Source: Lachnospiraceae bacterium (GTDB taxonomy: Bacteria; Bacillota; Clostridia; Lachnospirales; Lachnospiraceae). Taken from it: a stretch of DNA of 54,137 bases. The notes under the pieces are model-generated. The model was given only the letters and a program-made list of their open reading frames with translations, had not been told where the DNA came from and made no database searches. Shown one piece after another: positions 6,700-17,739 of this stretch. The position numbers and the translations under genes were made by a program. How positions within the stretch are numbered: the stretch's first letter is position 1; each line of letters starts with the position of its first letter. The DNA lies in NCBI GenBank assembly GCA_024689465.1, contig JAILDL010000111.1, forward strand, positions 1-54,137, written 5' to 3'.

Positions 6700-8403
6700 A
6701 TGAAGAAAGTCATACCGGTACTGATAGCACTGATACTGATCGGCATCATCGGAGGCCTTACGGTTGGTAAGGAACTGATGGAGAAGTATTCCTATTCCAC
6801 AGAGCGCCGGGACTTAAACCAATATTTTGACCTGGAAGGGGAAGACGAAGTGGCGCTGATCCTCCAGGACCACAGGATCACGGAAAAAGCGAAGCTGACA
6901 GGCGGCATTTATTATTTTGACCTGGATACAGTGAACGCTTATTTTTGTGATCATTTTTATGTAAACGAAAACGAGAATACGTTGCGCTATGTACTTCCGG
7001 ACAGGATCCTGGAAACCGTCATCGGAGAAAACAGCTACACGGCAGGCGGCGAAACGGTTGCCTGCGACTATGCGCCGGTCCTGAAGGAAAACGGGATCTA
7101 TTACCTGGCCGTGGAGTTTGTCCATCTGTTTTCCGCCTTTGATTATGAGACCTATACAGAGCCCAACCGAATGGTGCTCCATACAGCCTATGAGCAGCAG
7201 AACATCGTAACGGTGGAGAAGGATACCCAGGTGCGTTACCAGGGAGGCATCAAAAGCGACATCCTGACGGACGTAGCCAAGGATGACCAGCTGGTCCTTC
7301 TGGAAGCCATGGACGAATGGTCCAAAGTGCTGACCTACGACGGCTTTATCGGATACGTGGAAAACAAGCGGATCTCTTCTGCATCCCAGAGCACGCCGGG
7401 CAGGGAAGTTACCCGGGGAACCTACGCGGATGCTGAATTTACATCTATTTCCCATGAGGGAAAGATCTCTCTGGGATGGCATCAGGTAGCCGCTGCTGCA
7501 GGCAACGACACCTACAGCGATCTGAACCTGAACGGGATCAATGTGATCTCCCCCACCTGGTTTCATCTGACCGGAAACAACGGTGATATCGTAAGCTACG
7601 CCAGCCAGAGTTATGTGGATGCGATGCATGATAAGGGCATACAGGTCTGGGCTCTGGTGGATAACTTCAGCGAAGAAGTGGACGATATGGCCATCTTTTC
7701 CTCTTCTGCGGCCAGAGCCAATCTGATCAGTCAGTTGATCGCCCAGGTGACCGAATACGGCATGGATGGCATCAATGTGGACTTTGAGCAGATCCAGGAA
7801 AGCGAAGGTCCCCATTTCGTAGAATTTATCCGGGAATTATCCATTGACTGCCGGGCAAACGGCATCATCCTTTCAGTAGACAATTATGTACCCCAGGGTG
7901 GCTCCTTCTTCTACAACCGTGCAGAACAGGGCCGCTATGCGGACTATGTGGTCATCATGGGATATGACGAGTATTGGGGCGGAAGCCCTGTTGCAGGAAG
8001 CGTTGCCTCCATTGACTTTGTGGAGAACGGGATCCGCCTGACCGCACAGGAAGTGCCGGCGGAGAAGATCATCAACGGCATCCCCTTCTACACACGGATC
8101 TGGAAGACCGAAGACGGAACCGTTACCTCTGAAGCCGTCAGCATGCCGGTGGCGGAGCAGTTCCTCAAAAACCATGATATGGAAGCTGCCTGGGATGATA
8201 TTACCTGCCAGAATTATGCAGAGAAAACAGAAGGTACGGTAACCTATCAGGTTTGGATGGAGGATGAGGACTCCATTCAGGTAAAGCTGAACATTATGAG
8301 CAAATATCACGTAGCAGGTGTGGCGGCCTGGAAGCTGGGACTGGAAAAGAGCAGCATCTGGGGATGCATTTCCTCCTACGTGAACGCAGTAGATACAGAG
8401 TAA
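6700..8403 (+). CDS. Membrane-anchored GH18 glycosidase with SH3 domain
   Basis: Encodes 567 residues. A single N-terminal membrane helix (about 4-25) anchors an extracytoplasmic protein. Next come a region like copper-amine-oxidase N-terminal domains (about 35-150), a bacterial SH3 segment (about 165-220, with WSKVLTYDGFIGYVE), and a GH18 barrel (about 245-555). The GH18 catalytic motif DGINVDFEQ is intact, its Glu being the proton donor. Proteins of this build resemble the SleL/YaaH/YdhD group that cleaves N-acetylglucosaminyl bonds in peptidoglycan, so wall or spore-cortex turnover is the inferred role. The ATG follows a GGAAGG site; tsaC begins three bases after the stop, an odd but tight pairing. 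Substrate is not provable here. Confidence 0.88.
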   Translation: MKKVIPVLIALILIGIIGGLTVGKELMEKYSYSTERRDLNQYFDLEGEDEVALILQDHRITEKAKLTGGIYYFDLDTVNAYFCDHFYVNENENTLRYVLPDRILETVIGENSYTAGGETVACDYAPVLKENGIYYLAVEFVHLFSAFDYETYTEPNRMVLHTAYEQQNIVTVEKDTQVRYQGGIKSDILTDVAKDDQLVLLEAMDEWSKVLTYDGFIGYVENKRISSASQSTPGREVTRGTYADAEFTSISHEGKISLGWHQVAAAAGNDTYSDLNLNGINVISPTWFHLTGNNGDIVSYASQSYVDAMHDKGIQVWALVDNFSEEVDDMAIFSSSAARANLISQLIAQVTEYGMDGINVDFEQIQESEGPHFVEFIRELSIDCRANGIILSVDNYVPQGGSFFYNRAEQGRYADYVVIMGYDEYWGGSPVAGSVASIDFVENGIRLTAQEVPAEKIINGIPFYTRIWKTEDGTVTSEAVSMPVAEQFLKNHDMEAAWDDITCQNYAEKTEGTVTYQVWMEDEDSIQVKLNIMSKYHVAGVAAWKLGLEKSSIWGCISSYVNAVDTE

Positions 8404-8406
8404 GCT

Positions 8407-9468
8407 ATGGAAACAAGATTTGAAGTACTGACAGAAGAAGATCTGGATAGCGAAAGAGCAAGAAAGATCTTAAGGGAAGCGGGCGACATCATCAAAGCCG
8501 GCGGGCTGGTAGCATTTCCTACGGAAACCGTATACGGCCTGGGGGCAGATGCCCTGCAGGAGGAGCCCTGCCGGAAGATCTATGAAGCCAAAGGCAGACC
8601 TTCGGACAACCCGCTGATCGTGCATATCGGAAGATGGGAAGATATCTACCCCATTACCAGAGAAGTGCCGGAAGAGGCCAAACGTCTGGCAGATGCCTTC
8701 TGGCCCGGCCCTCTTACCATGATCCTGAAGAAAAGCGATCTGGTCCCCATGCGTACCACCGGAGGACTGGATACCGTAGCAGTGCGCATGCCCTCTCACA
8801 AAGTGGCCAGGCAGTTCATCCTGGAAAGCGGAGGCTATATCGCAGCGCCCAGCGCAAACCGGTCGGGACGGCCTTCGCCGACACTGGCCAGGTACGTGAA
8901 AGAGGATATGGACGGGCGGATCGAGATGATCCTGGACGGCGGCCAGGTGGGGATCGGCCTGGAATCCACCATTGTAGATCTGACGGAAGATAAACCCATG
9001 ATCCTCAGACCGGGATATATCACCAGAGAAATGCTGGAGCAGGTGCTGCAGAAGGTGGAAGTAGACCGGACCATCCTGGATGATGCATCCGGACAGGCGC
9101 CCAAGGCACCGGGTATGAAATACCGACACTACGCGCCCAGAGCAGACCTTACCATCATCGCGGGAAACGAAGATGCGGTGGTTGCCCATATCAACGAAAA
9201 AGTCAGAGAAGCCCATAAAGAGGGAAAAAAGGTGGGCATCATTTCCACGGAGCGCACCATGGGGCGCTACGAAGGGGACAGTGTCAAGAATGCGGGCAGC
9301 AGGGATAACGAAGAGACCATCGCCCGGGAGCTGTTCCGGATCCTGCGGGAATTCGACGATGAAGACGTGGACGTCATTTATTCGGAATCCTTTGAGGAAA
9401 GCGGCATTGGACAGGCGATCATGAACCGACTGCTGAAGGCAGCCGGCCATCACATTGAATCTATTTAG
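8407..9468 (+). CDS. tsaC: L-threonylcarbamoyladenylate synthase (Sua5 type)
   Basis: Makes threonylcarbamoyl-AMP from threonine, bicarbonate and ATP, the first step of t6A formation at tRNA position 37. The YrdC-like domain (about 20-210) shows FPTETVYGLGADA, YEAKGRPSDNPLIVHI and SANRSGRPSPT. The C-terminal Sua5 domain follows after the linker APGMKYRHYAPRADL. At 353 residues it is the long, two-domain Sua5/YwlC form rather than the short TsaC. It starts three bases after the GH18 stop with little room for a separate ribosome binding site, so translation may be coupled. rpiB follows after 16 bases. Confidence 0.95.
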   Translation: METRFEVLTEEDLDSERARKILREAGDIIKAGGLVAFPTETVYGLGADALQEEPCRKIYEAKGRPSDNPLIVHIGRWEDIYPITREVPEEAKRLADAFWPGPLTMILKKSDLVPMRTTGGLDTVAVRMPSHKVARQFILESGGYIAAPSANRSGRPSPTLARYVKEDMDGRIEMILDGGQVGIGLESTIVDLTEDKPMILRPGYITREMLEQVLQKVEVDRTILDDASGQAPKAPGMKYRHYAPRADLTIIAGNEDAVVAHINEKVREAHKEGKKVGIISTERTMGRYEGDSVKNAGSRDNEETIARELFRILREFDDEDVDVIYSESFEESGIGQAIMNRLLKAAGHHIESI

Positions 9469-9484
9469 TTTGGAGGCTTAGAAC

Positions 9485-9916
9485 ATGAAAGTAGCACTGG
9501 GAAGCGATCATGGCGGATTTGCCCTGAAGGAAAAGGTAAAGGCTTACCTGGAGAAAGAGGGCTTTTCCTATGAAGATTATGGCTGTGATTCCACAGCATC
9601 CTGCGATTATCCGGACTTTGGACGAGCAGCGGCACAGGCTGTGGCAGAGGGAAAATGCGACAAGGGGATCGTGATCTGTTCCACCGGCATCGGTATTTCC
9701 ATCGCGGCCAACAAGGTAAAAGGCATTCGCTGCGCTCTGTGTACCGACCCTTATATGGCCAAAATGACCAGACTCCATAACGACGCCAATGTACTGGCGC
9801 TGGGCGCCCTGGTAGTCGGCGAAGGGATCGCCACAGAGATCGTGGATGTATTCTTACATACAGCTTTTTCCGGGGAGGAAAGACACCAGAGAAGGATCAA
9901 TAAGATCGAGGGTTAA
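9485..9916 (+). CDS. rpiB: Ribose-5-phosphate isomerase B
   Basis: Interconverts ribulose 5-phosphate and ribose 5-phosphate in the pentose phosphate pathway. Its 143 residues show the RpiB/LacAB family start [18 protein letters not shown], the active-site Cys region [17 protein letters not shown] and the [11 protein letters not shown] block. Ribose 5-phosphate feeds PRPP synthesis, consistent with the upp gene 17 bases downstream and prs elsewhere in the window. The ATG follows a GGAGG site overlapping the end of tsaC. Confidence 0.95.
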   Translation: MKVALGSDHGGFALKEKVKAYLEKEGFSYEDYGCDSTASCDYPDFGRAAAQAVAEGKCDKGIVICSTGIGISIAANKVKGIRCALCTDPYMAKMTRLHNDANVLALGALVVGEGIATEIVDVFLHTAFSGEERHQRRINKIEG

Positions 9917-9933
9917 AGACGAAAGGAGAGAAA

Positions 9934-10563
9934 ATGGCTAAAACAGTTATTATGGATCATCCCCTGATCCAGCACAAGATCGGTTATATCAGAAGAAAGG
10001 ACACAGGAACCAAGGATTTCCGTCAGACCATCAGCGAGATCGCCATGCTGATCTGCTATGAGGCGACCAGAGACTTAAAACTGACCGACGTAGAGATCGA
10101 GACACCGGTAGCAAAGACCACCGTTAAGGAATTACAGGGAAAGAAAATGGCAGTTGTACCCATCCTTCGTGCCGGACTGGGCATGGTAGACGGTATGCTG
10201 ACGCTGATCCCTGCCGCAAAGGTTGGACACATCGGATTATACAGAGATCCCGAGACCTTAAAACCGGTTGAGTATTATTGCAAGCTGCCGGCTGATTGCG
10301 CAGAGCGTCAGGTATTTGTAGTAGATCCCATGCTGGCTACCGGCGGATCTTCCGTAGCAGCGATCCAGATGTTAAAGGATCACGGCTGCAAGAACATCCA
10401 CTTCATGTGCATCATCGCTGCTCCCGAAGGCATCAAGAGAATGCAGGAAGCACATCCCGACGTGGATATGTACATCGGCGCACTGGATGATCATTTAAAT
10501 GACCACGGATACATCGTACCCGGCCTTGGGGATGCAGGAGATCGTATTTTCGGAACCAAGTAA
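9934..10563 (+). CDS. upp: Uracil phosphoribosyltransferase
   Basis: Salvages uracil with PRPP to make UMP. Its 209 residues are the standard length. The PRPP-binding loop is [14 protein letters not shown]; other family blocks are [15 protein letters not shown] and the C-terminal [20 protein letters not shown] precedes the ATG. It sits in a nucleotide-metabolism run with rpiB before and dCMP deaminase after. Confidence 0.97.
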   Translation: MAKTVIMDHPLIQHKIGYIRRKDTGTKDFRQTISEIAMLICYEATRDLKLTDVEIETPVAKTTVKELQGKKMAVVPILRAGLGMVDGMLTLIPAAKVGHIGLYRDPETLKPVEYYCKLPADCAERQVFVVDPMLATGGSSVAAIQMLKDHGCKNIHFMCIIAAPEGIKRMQEAHPDVDMYIGALDDHLNDHGYIVPGLGDAGDRIFGTK

Positions 10564-10588
10564 CCGTTGTTGTTTCATGGAGGGGTCT

Positions 10589-11068
10589 ATGAAAAGAAAC
10601 GATTATATTAGCTGGGACGAATATTTTATGGGGGTTTCCAAGCTGGCAGGGCTCAGGTCCAAGGATCCCAATACACAGGTGGGCTCCTGCATTGTCAGCA
10701 AGGAACATAAGATTCTTTCCATAGGTTATAACGGCCTTCCCAAAGGGTGTTCCGATGATGAGTTTCCCTGGGAGCGGGAAGGTGACATGCTCCATTCCAA
10801 ATATGCATTCGTCACCCACAGTGAACTGAATGCCATTTTAAACTTCCGCGGCGGAAGCCTGGAAGGCACAACTTTATACGTATCGCTGTTTCCCTGTAAT
10901 GAATGCGCAAAAGCCATCATTCAGGCAGGGATACGCTGCGTCATCTACGATGACGACAAATACGACGGTACGCCGGCCAACATTGCATCCAAAAAGATGT
11001 TTGACGCAGCCGGCGTGGAATACAGGCGTTATGAAAGAACCGGCAGGACCATTAATCTGGACCTGTAA
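10589..11068 (+). CDS. Deoxycytidylate deaminase (ComEB type)
   Basis: Encodes 159 residues from the ATG at 10589, which follows GGAGGGG. The zinc site is visible as HSE (about 79-81) and PCNEC (about 105-109), with GYNGLPKGCSDDEFPW as the dCMP-deaminase substrate block. It deaminates dCMP to dUMP for thymidylate synthesis. The neighbours upp and rpiB support a nucleotide role. Bacillus calls the homologue ComEB, although that name reflects operon position rather than competence function. Confidence 0.93.
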   Translation: MKRNDYISWDEYFMGVSKLAGLRSKDPNTQVGSCIVSKEHKILSIGYNGLPKGCSDDEFPWEREGDMLHSKYAFVTHSELNAILNFRGGSLEGTTLYVSLFPCNECAKAIIQAGIRCVIYDDDKYDGTPANIASKKMFDAAGVEYRRYERTGRTINLDL

Positions 11069-11086
11069 CGGGGAAAGCACAACAGT

Positions 11087-12256
11087 ATGAGAAAACACAG
11101 ACAGCTCGGAAGAAAAAGCATAGCGGCACTTTTAGCATCAGTACTGCTGATGCTTTCTCTTCCTGTATGTGTTTATGCCACCAGCAGTACCAAACAGCAG
11201 CTGGACGAAGCCCAAAAGGAGCGGGATCAGACGGCAGGACAGATAAAGGATAAGGAAGAGGACATCTCCGGCCTTCAGAAAGAGCAGAACTCTCTGAAGG
11301 GGACCTTAAGTACCCTGACGGATGAACTGACCCAGGTCAGTGACAACTTAGAGCAGCTGGAAAGTGAGATCACGCAGAAGGAAGAGGAGATCACACAGAC
11401 CAGGCAGGAGCTGGAAGAAGCGAGAGATACCGCAGACCATCAATATGAGGTGATGAAGCTGCGCCTCCAGTTCATCTATGAAAACGGAAGCTTTGCATAT
11501 TTCGATATGCTTTTGAATACCGAGCATTTCACATCCATGCTCAACTATGCGGATTATATCGAGGATATTTCCGCTTATGACAGGAACATGCTGGATCGCT
11601 ACCGGGAGACCATCCGTCTGGTAGCGGAAAAAGAGGCGGCGCTGGAAGATGAGATGGCCCAGCTGTCAGATCTGAAAGTAGCTACTGAAGCGGAAAAAAG
11701 CCGGGTATCCGGTCTGGTGAGCAAGACCAGCGGCAGCATTGCCAAGTTTGCGGACCAGATCTCCGATGCGGAGGCCGAGGTACAGGCTTACGAAGAGAAA
11801 TTAAAAGAGCAGGATGCCAATATCGCTGCTCTGAAAAAGAAATATGAAGAGGAACTCCGTTTATCCCAGCTGGCAGCAGCCAGTGCATGGCGGGATATTT
11901 CGGAAGTGGCCTTTGCAGACGGTGACCGGTATCTGCTCGCCAATCTGATCTACTGCGAAGCAGGCGGAGAGCCCTATGCCGGGAAGCTGGCGGTAGGATC
12001 GGTGGTGATTAACCGGGTACTCAGCAGTGTTTATCCCGATACCGTGGTAGGTGTGATCTATCAGAGAAAACAGTTTTCCCCTGTGGGAAGCGGAAGACTT
12101 GCCCTGGCACTTGCGGAAAACCGGGCGACAGCAGCCTGCTATCAGGCAGCGGATGAAGCCATGAGCGGTGTGACCAATGTGGGCAACTGCGTATACTTCC
12201 GTACGCCCATCGAGGGCCTGACCGGCATCTCCATCGGCGGACACATTTTCTACTAG
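11087..12256 (+). CDS. Secreted coiled-coil protein with SleB-type cell wall hydrolase domain
   Basis: Encodes 389 residues. A signal peptide (about 1-31, ending near VCVYA) is followed by long coiled coils (about 33-130 and 180-260) like those of PcsB-type peptidoglycan hydrolases, separated by a segment around YFDMLLNTEHFTSMLNY. The C-terminal ~125 residues are a SleB/CwlJ hydrolase: LIYCEAGGEPYAGKLAVG with its probable catalytic Glu, VVINRVLSSVYPDTV and the QFSPVGSG block. SleB domains act as lytic transglycosylases. PcsB-like coils normally gate a CHAP or NlpC domain at the division site, so the pairing with SleB is notable. The ATG is 18 bases after the dCMP deaminase gene. Confidence 0.85.
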   Translation: MRKHRQLGRKSIAALLASVLLMLSLPVCVYATSSTKQQLDEAQKERDQTAGQIKDKEEDISGLQKEQNSLKGTLSTLTDELTQVSDNLEQLESEITQKEEEITQTRQELEEARDTADHQYEVMKLRLQFIYENGSFAYFDMLLNTEHFTSMLNYADYIEDISAYDRNMLDRYRETIRLVAEKEAALEDEMAQLSDLKVATEAEKSRVSGLVSKTSGSIAKFADQISDAEAEVQAYEEKLKEQDANIAALKKKYEEELRLSQLAAASAWRDISEVAFADGDRYLLANLIYCEAGGEPYAGKLAVGSVVINRVLSSVYPDTVVGVIYQRKQFSPVGSGRLALALAENRATAACYQAADEAMSGVTNVGNCVYFRTPIEGLTGISIGGHIFY

Positions 12257-12260
12257 GAAA

Positions 12261-12752
12261 TCAGAATAAAGAAGTGGAATGATCGATGTCTAACAGAGGC
12301 TGCGCCAGCGTCTGAAACGTTCCGCTGTAGATTAAATTGAGCAGGTGGTCGACCGTTTTAAGGCACAGACTTACCTGCTCTTTTGTGATCAGTCCCTGTT
12401 CATAGGCAATCGCCAGCTCATCCAAATCTGCCACCTTGGAAAAACCGTTGGGCAGCAAAATAACATCTGCCAGCAGGTCCAATGTCACCAGACGGGTAGG
12501 AGTTTCATAGCGATACTCCACAATATCGCAATACCATTTGCACAGAGAATTGTCTTCCCGCAGGAAGCGGCTGACCTTGAAATTCTGCTTCAGATAATAG
12601 CAGGAATAGCCGTGATTGAAATCTTTACGAGGATGCAGGACGTCCCATTTGGTAACGATCATCTTGTCATCGCGGGACAGAATGATATCGTCTTTGAGAG
12701 GAATGCATTCATTTGGAATGACTCTTTGGCGGAACAGCTCTAATGTGTCCAT
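12261..12752 (-). CDS. DUF402 family protein
   Basis: Encodes 163 residues. The stretch LCKWYCDIVEYRYETP followed by LVTLDLLADVILLPNG is the core pattern of DUF402 proteins: WY-x-DI with a later D-x2-(hydrophobic)-DV. Some members of this family are nucleoside di/triphosphate phosphatases, but nothing here fixes the substrate. It is convergent with the SleB gene, four bases apart, and has its own promoter at 12777-12805 and an AGGAGGAG ribosome binding site. Confidence 0.8.
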   Translation of the reverse strand: MDTLELFRQRVIPNECIPLKDDIILSRDDKMIVTKWDVLHPRKDFNHGYSCYYLKQNFKVSRFLREDNSLCKWYCDIVEYRYETPTRLVTLDLLADVILLPNGFSKVADLDELAIAYEQGLITKEQVSLCLKTVDHLLNLIYSGTFQTLAQPLLDIDHSTSLF

Positions 12753-12776
12753 GGGGACTCCTCCATATATGACCTT

Positions 12777-12805
12777 ATGGTACTATCCGGAAATAAAAAA
12801 GTCAA
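12777..12805 (-). promoter_or_regulatory. Promoter of the DUF402 gene
   Basis: Minus strand TTGACT (12800-12805), 17-base spacer, TACCAT (12777-12782). Confidence 0.5.
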
Positions 12806-12824
12806 AGTATTCTATACAATAAAG

Positions 12825-12853
12825 GTGAAAAGACTTAAAAAATGTGATAAAAT
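12825..12853 (+). promoter_or_regulatory. Likely promoter of the V-ATPase operon
   Basis: GTGAAA (12825-12830), 17-base spacer, TAAAAT (12848-12853), about 40 bases before the first ATPase gene. Moderate match to consensus. Confidence 0.5.
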
Positions 12854-12898
12854 AAGCATAGTTTTGCACAAGAATATCATGCGTTAGGTGGTGAAAAA

Positions 12899-13213
12899 AT
12901 GGCAAAAGAAACAATCGATGCGATTCGTGACCTGGAGATCAAAACCGCTCAGGCCGAGTCGGACGCCAAAGCAGCCGCGATCCGAAGTGTGCAGCAGGCT
13001 GAAGAAGATGCTGTGAAACTGCTGGAAGACGGTGTTGCCAAGGCAAAGGAGAAAGTCAGCCAGGCACTAACAGCAGCAGAGGAAGAAGAACAGAAGCTTC
13101 TGGCAAAGCAATCGGAGGAGACCGACGGAGAGATCCAGCGCCTGCGGGAGAATGCTCAGGCAAAGAAGCAGGAAGCGATCTCTGCGATCTTAGGAAGCCT
13201 TACGGGCGAATGA
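12899..13213 (+). CDS. ntpF: V/A-type ATPase peripheral-stalk subunit (G/H type)
   Basis: Encodes 104 residues, almost wholly helical and rich in Ala, Glu, Lys and Gln, with heptad-like spacing from about residue 5 to 95. This is the composition of the AhaH/NtpF stalk subunit, which pairs with subunit E to form the peripheral stalk holding the catalytic head still. It is first in the operon, as in Enterococcus ntp and archaeal aha operons. A GGTGG-type site precedes the ATG. Sequence alone is low complexity, so the call relies strongly on position. Confidence 0.8.
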   Translation: MAKETIDAIRDLEIKTAQAESDAKAAAIRSVQQAEEDAVKLLEDGVAKAKEKVSQALTAAEEEEQKLLAKQSEETDGEIQRLRENAQAKKQEAISAILGSLTGE

Positions 13214-13259
13214 TTTTCAAAAAAGGCACAAAAATAAATCAGAAAGGAGAGGAAAGCAC

Positions 13260-15766
<2,507 letters not shown>

Positions 15767-15807
15767 TCGTTTATTGGAAAAAAGGAAAGCAAAGGATAAG
15801 GAGAATT

Positions 15808-16395
15808 ATGACCGGATTAGATAAAATCATTGAAGATATCCAGGCAGAATCTCTGGAAGCTGTGGCAAGAATCCAAAAAGAAGCAGATGAGAAGGAAGCC
15901 AAGATCCGTAAGGATGCCGAAGATGCCACAAAGGCAGCGGTTGCAAAGGTAGAAGAAGACGGTGAAAAGGCAGTGGCCGATCGTATGGCCAGAGCCAGAT
16001 CCGCAGCAGATCTTCTGCGCAGAAAAAAGCTTCTCTCTGCAAAGCAGACCATGATCGCCGAGACCATTGAAGAGGCTAAGGCAAGCATCTTAAACCTCCC
16101 TTCGGATCAGTATTTTGATCTGCTGGTAAAACTGGCCGGCGTAAATGCCCTCAATAAGGACGGAGAAGTGATCTTATCCCAGAAGGACTTGGATCGTCTT
16201 CCTTCCGATTTCGAGAGCCGCCTGCAGGCAGCAGCAAAGGGCGCAAAGCTTACGGTTTCAAAGAAGGCAGCCCCCATCAGCGGCGGATTCATCTTAAACT
16301 ACAACGGAATCGAAGAGAACTGCTCGCTGGATGCTATTTTTGCCGAGAAGAAAGAAGAACTGCAGGATAAGGTACGTGCGATCCTGTTTGCATAA
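15808..16395 (+). CDS. ntpE: V/A-type ATPase subunit E
   Basis: The 195-residue peripheral-stalk subunit. The first ~95 residues form an Ala/Glu/Lys-rich helix that pairs with the G/H subunit, and the C-terminal globular part carries GGFILNYNGIEENCSLDAIF, the family end block that contacts the B subunit. AAGGAGAAT precedes the ATG. It follows ntpK by 41 bases in the usual I-K-E-C order. Confidence 0.92.
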   Translation: MTGLDKIIEDIQAESLEAVARIQKEADEKEAKIRKDAEDATKAAVAKVEEDGEKAVADRMARARSAADLLRRKKLLSAKQTMIAETIEEAKASILNLPSDQYFDLLVKLAGVNALNKDGEVILSQKDLDRLPSDFESRLQAAAKGAKLTVSKKAAPISGGFILNYNGIEENCSLDAIFAEKKEELQDKVRAILFA

Positions 16396-16432
16396 GAACA
16401 GGTTCAGAGATTGTTGTTAGGAGGGACGGAGA

Positions 16433-17395
16433 ATGTCCGAAAACTATATATACGCAGTCGCACGTATCCGTTCAAAAGAATTGACACTTCTGTCAGGAAA
16501 TTTTGTGGATCAGCTTCTCTCCGCCAAGGATGAGAAGGAATGCCTGAAACTCCTAAATGAGAAGGGCTGGGGAACCCCGGAGATGACCTCCGAAGAGATC
16601 TTTGCCCAGGAACATGCAAAAACATGGGAGCTCATGGAGGAGCTGGTAGAGGACATGTCTGTTTTCGACGTGTTCCGCTATGGCAATGATTACCACAACT
16701 TAAAGGCAGCGGTGAAGGAAACCTGCATAGCAGGAGAACATCCCGGTATTTTCGCAGAGGACGGTACCATCCAGGCTGAAACCATCATGAAGGCTCTGGA
16801 AACCAAGGAATATACCCTCTTACCGGAACGCATGCAGAACCTGGCCCAGGAGGCCGTGGAACAGCTGCTGCATACCAGGGATGGCCAGTTGTGCGATTGT
16901 ATGATCGACCAGGCGGCGCTCAGTGCGATCCGCGAGGCCGGAAAAGCTACAGGTGAAGAAATCCTCTCCCAATATGGAGAGCTGACCGTTGTTTCTTCCG
17001 ATATCAAGACAGCCGTTCGTGCGGCCAGGACCGGAAAGGACAGAACCTTCCTGGAAAGGTCTCTTGCCCCGTGCGAAACCCTTGATACGGAGGAGCTGAT
17101 CGAAGCCTCCCTGGAGGGCTTCGATGCCATATGCAATTACCTGGAAAGGACACCGTACAGTGATGCGGTTGAGGAATTAAAGAAATCGGCGGCGGCCTTT
17201 GAGAAATGGTGTGACAACCTTCAGATCCGCGCCATCAAGCCTCAGCTGTACAATCCGTTCGGCGTTGGCCCGTTGGCTGCATATATACTTGCCCGTGAAA
17301 ACGAGATCAAGACGGTTCGTATCATTCTTTCCGCAAAGCGTAATGACCTTTCGGAAGAAGCGATACGGGAAAGGGTAAGGGAAATGTATGTATAA
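16433..17395 (+). CDS. ntpC: V/A-type ATPase subunit C
   Basis: A 320-residue, mostly helical protein (V-type C/d family) with the start YIYAVARIRSKELTLLSG and end block NEIKTVRIILSAKRNDLSEE typical of the family. It is the socket joining the central stalk to the membrane rotor ring. The stop overlaps the start of the next gene (subunit F) by eight bases. AGGAGGGACGG precedes the ATG. Confidence 0.93.
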   Translation: MSENYIYAVARIRSKELTLLSGNFVDQLLSAKDEKECLKLLNEKGWGTPEMTSEEIFAQEHAKTWELMEELVEDMSVFDVFRYGNDYHNLKAAVKETCIAGEHPGIFAEDGTIQAETIMKALETKEYTLLPERMQNLAQEAVEQLLHTRDGQLCDCMIDQAALSAIREAGKATGEEILSQYGELTVVSSDIKTAVRAARTGKDRTFLERSLAPCETLDTEELIEASLEGFDAICNYLERTPYSDAVEELKKSAAAFEKWCDNLQIRAIKPQLYNPFGVGPLAAYILARENEIKTVRIILSAKRNDLSEEAIRERVREMYV

Positions 17396-17714
17396 GATAG
17401 CAGTAATGGGTGACTGGGACAGTATCTACGGTTTTTCTGCATTGGGTCTGGACACCTTTCGTGTGGAAGATAACAATGCAGAACAGGCAGTAGCGCTCCT
17501 GAAGAAGATCTCCGCAAGCGAATACGAGGTGATCTACATTACGGAAGCGCTGGCAGCTGCAATTCCCGAAGAGATCGAGAAATACAGGACCCTGCCCAGA
17601 CCGGCGATCATCCTGATCCCCGGTATCTCCGGAAACACCGGAGAAGGACTGGCGGCAGTGAAGAAATCTGTAGAGCAGGCAGTCGGCTCGGATATCATAT
17701 TCGGAAACAATTAG
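17388..17714 (+). CDS. ntpG: V/A-type ATPase subunit F
   Basis: Encodes 108 residues. MYKIAVMGDWDSIYGFSALGL and PAIILIPGISGNTGEGL are the expected N- and C-terminal blocks of the small Rossmann-like F subunit, which binds the D shaft and modulates ATPase activity. In Enterococcus naming this is NtpG. It overlaps ntpC by eight bases and precedes ntpA by 25 bases. Confidence 0.92.
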   Translation: MYKIAVMGDWDSIYGFSALGLDTFRVEDNNAEQAVALLKKISASEYEVIYITEALAAAIPEEIEKYRTLPRPAIILIPGISGNTGEGLAAVKKSVEQAVGSDIIFGNN

Positions 17715-17739
17715 CAGAGGAAAGGCGTAGGAATAAACT

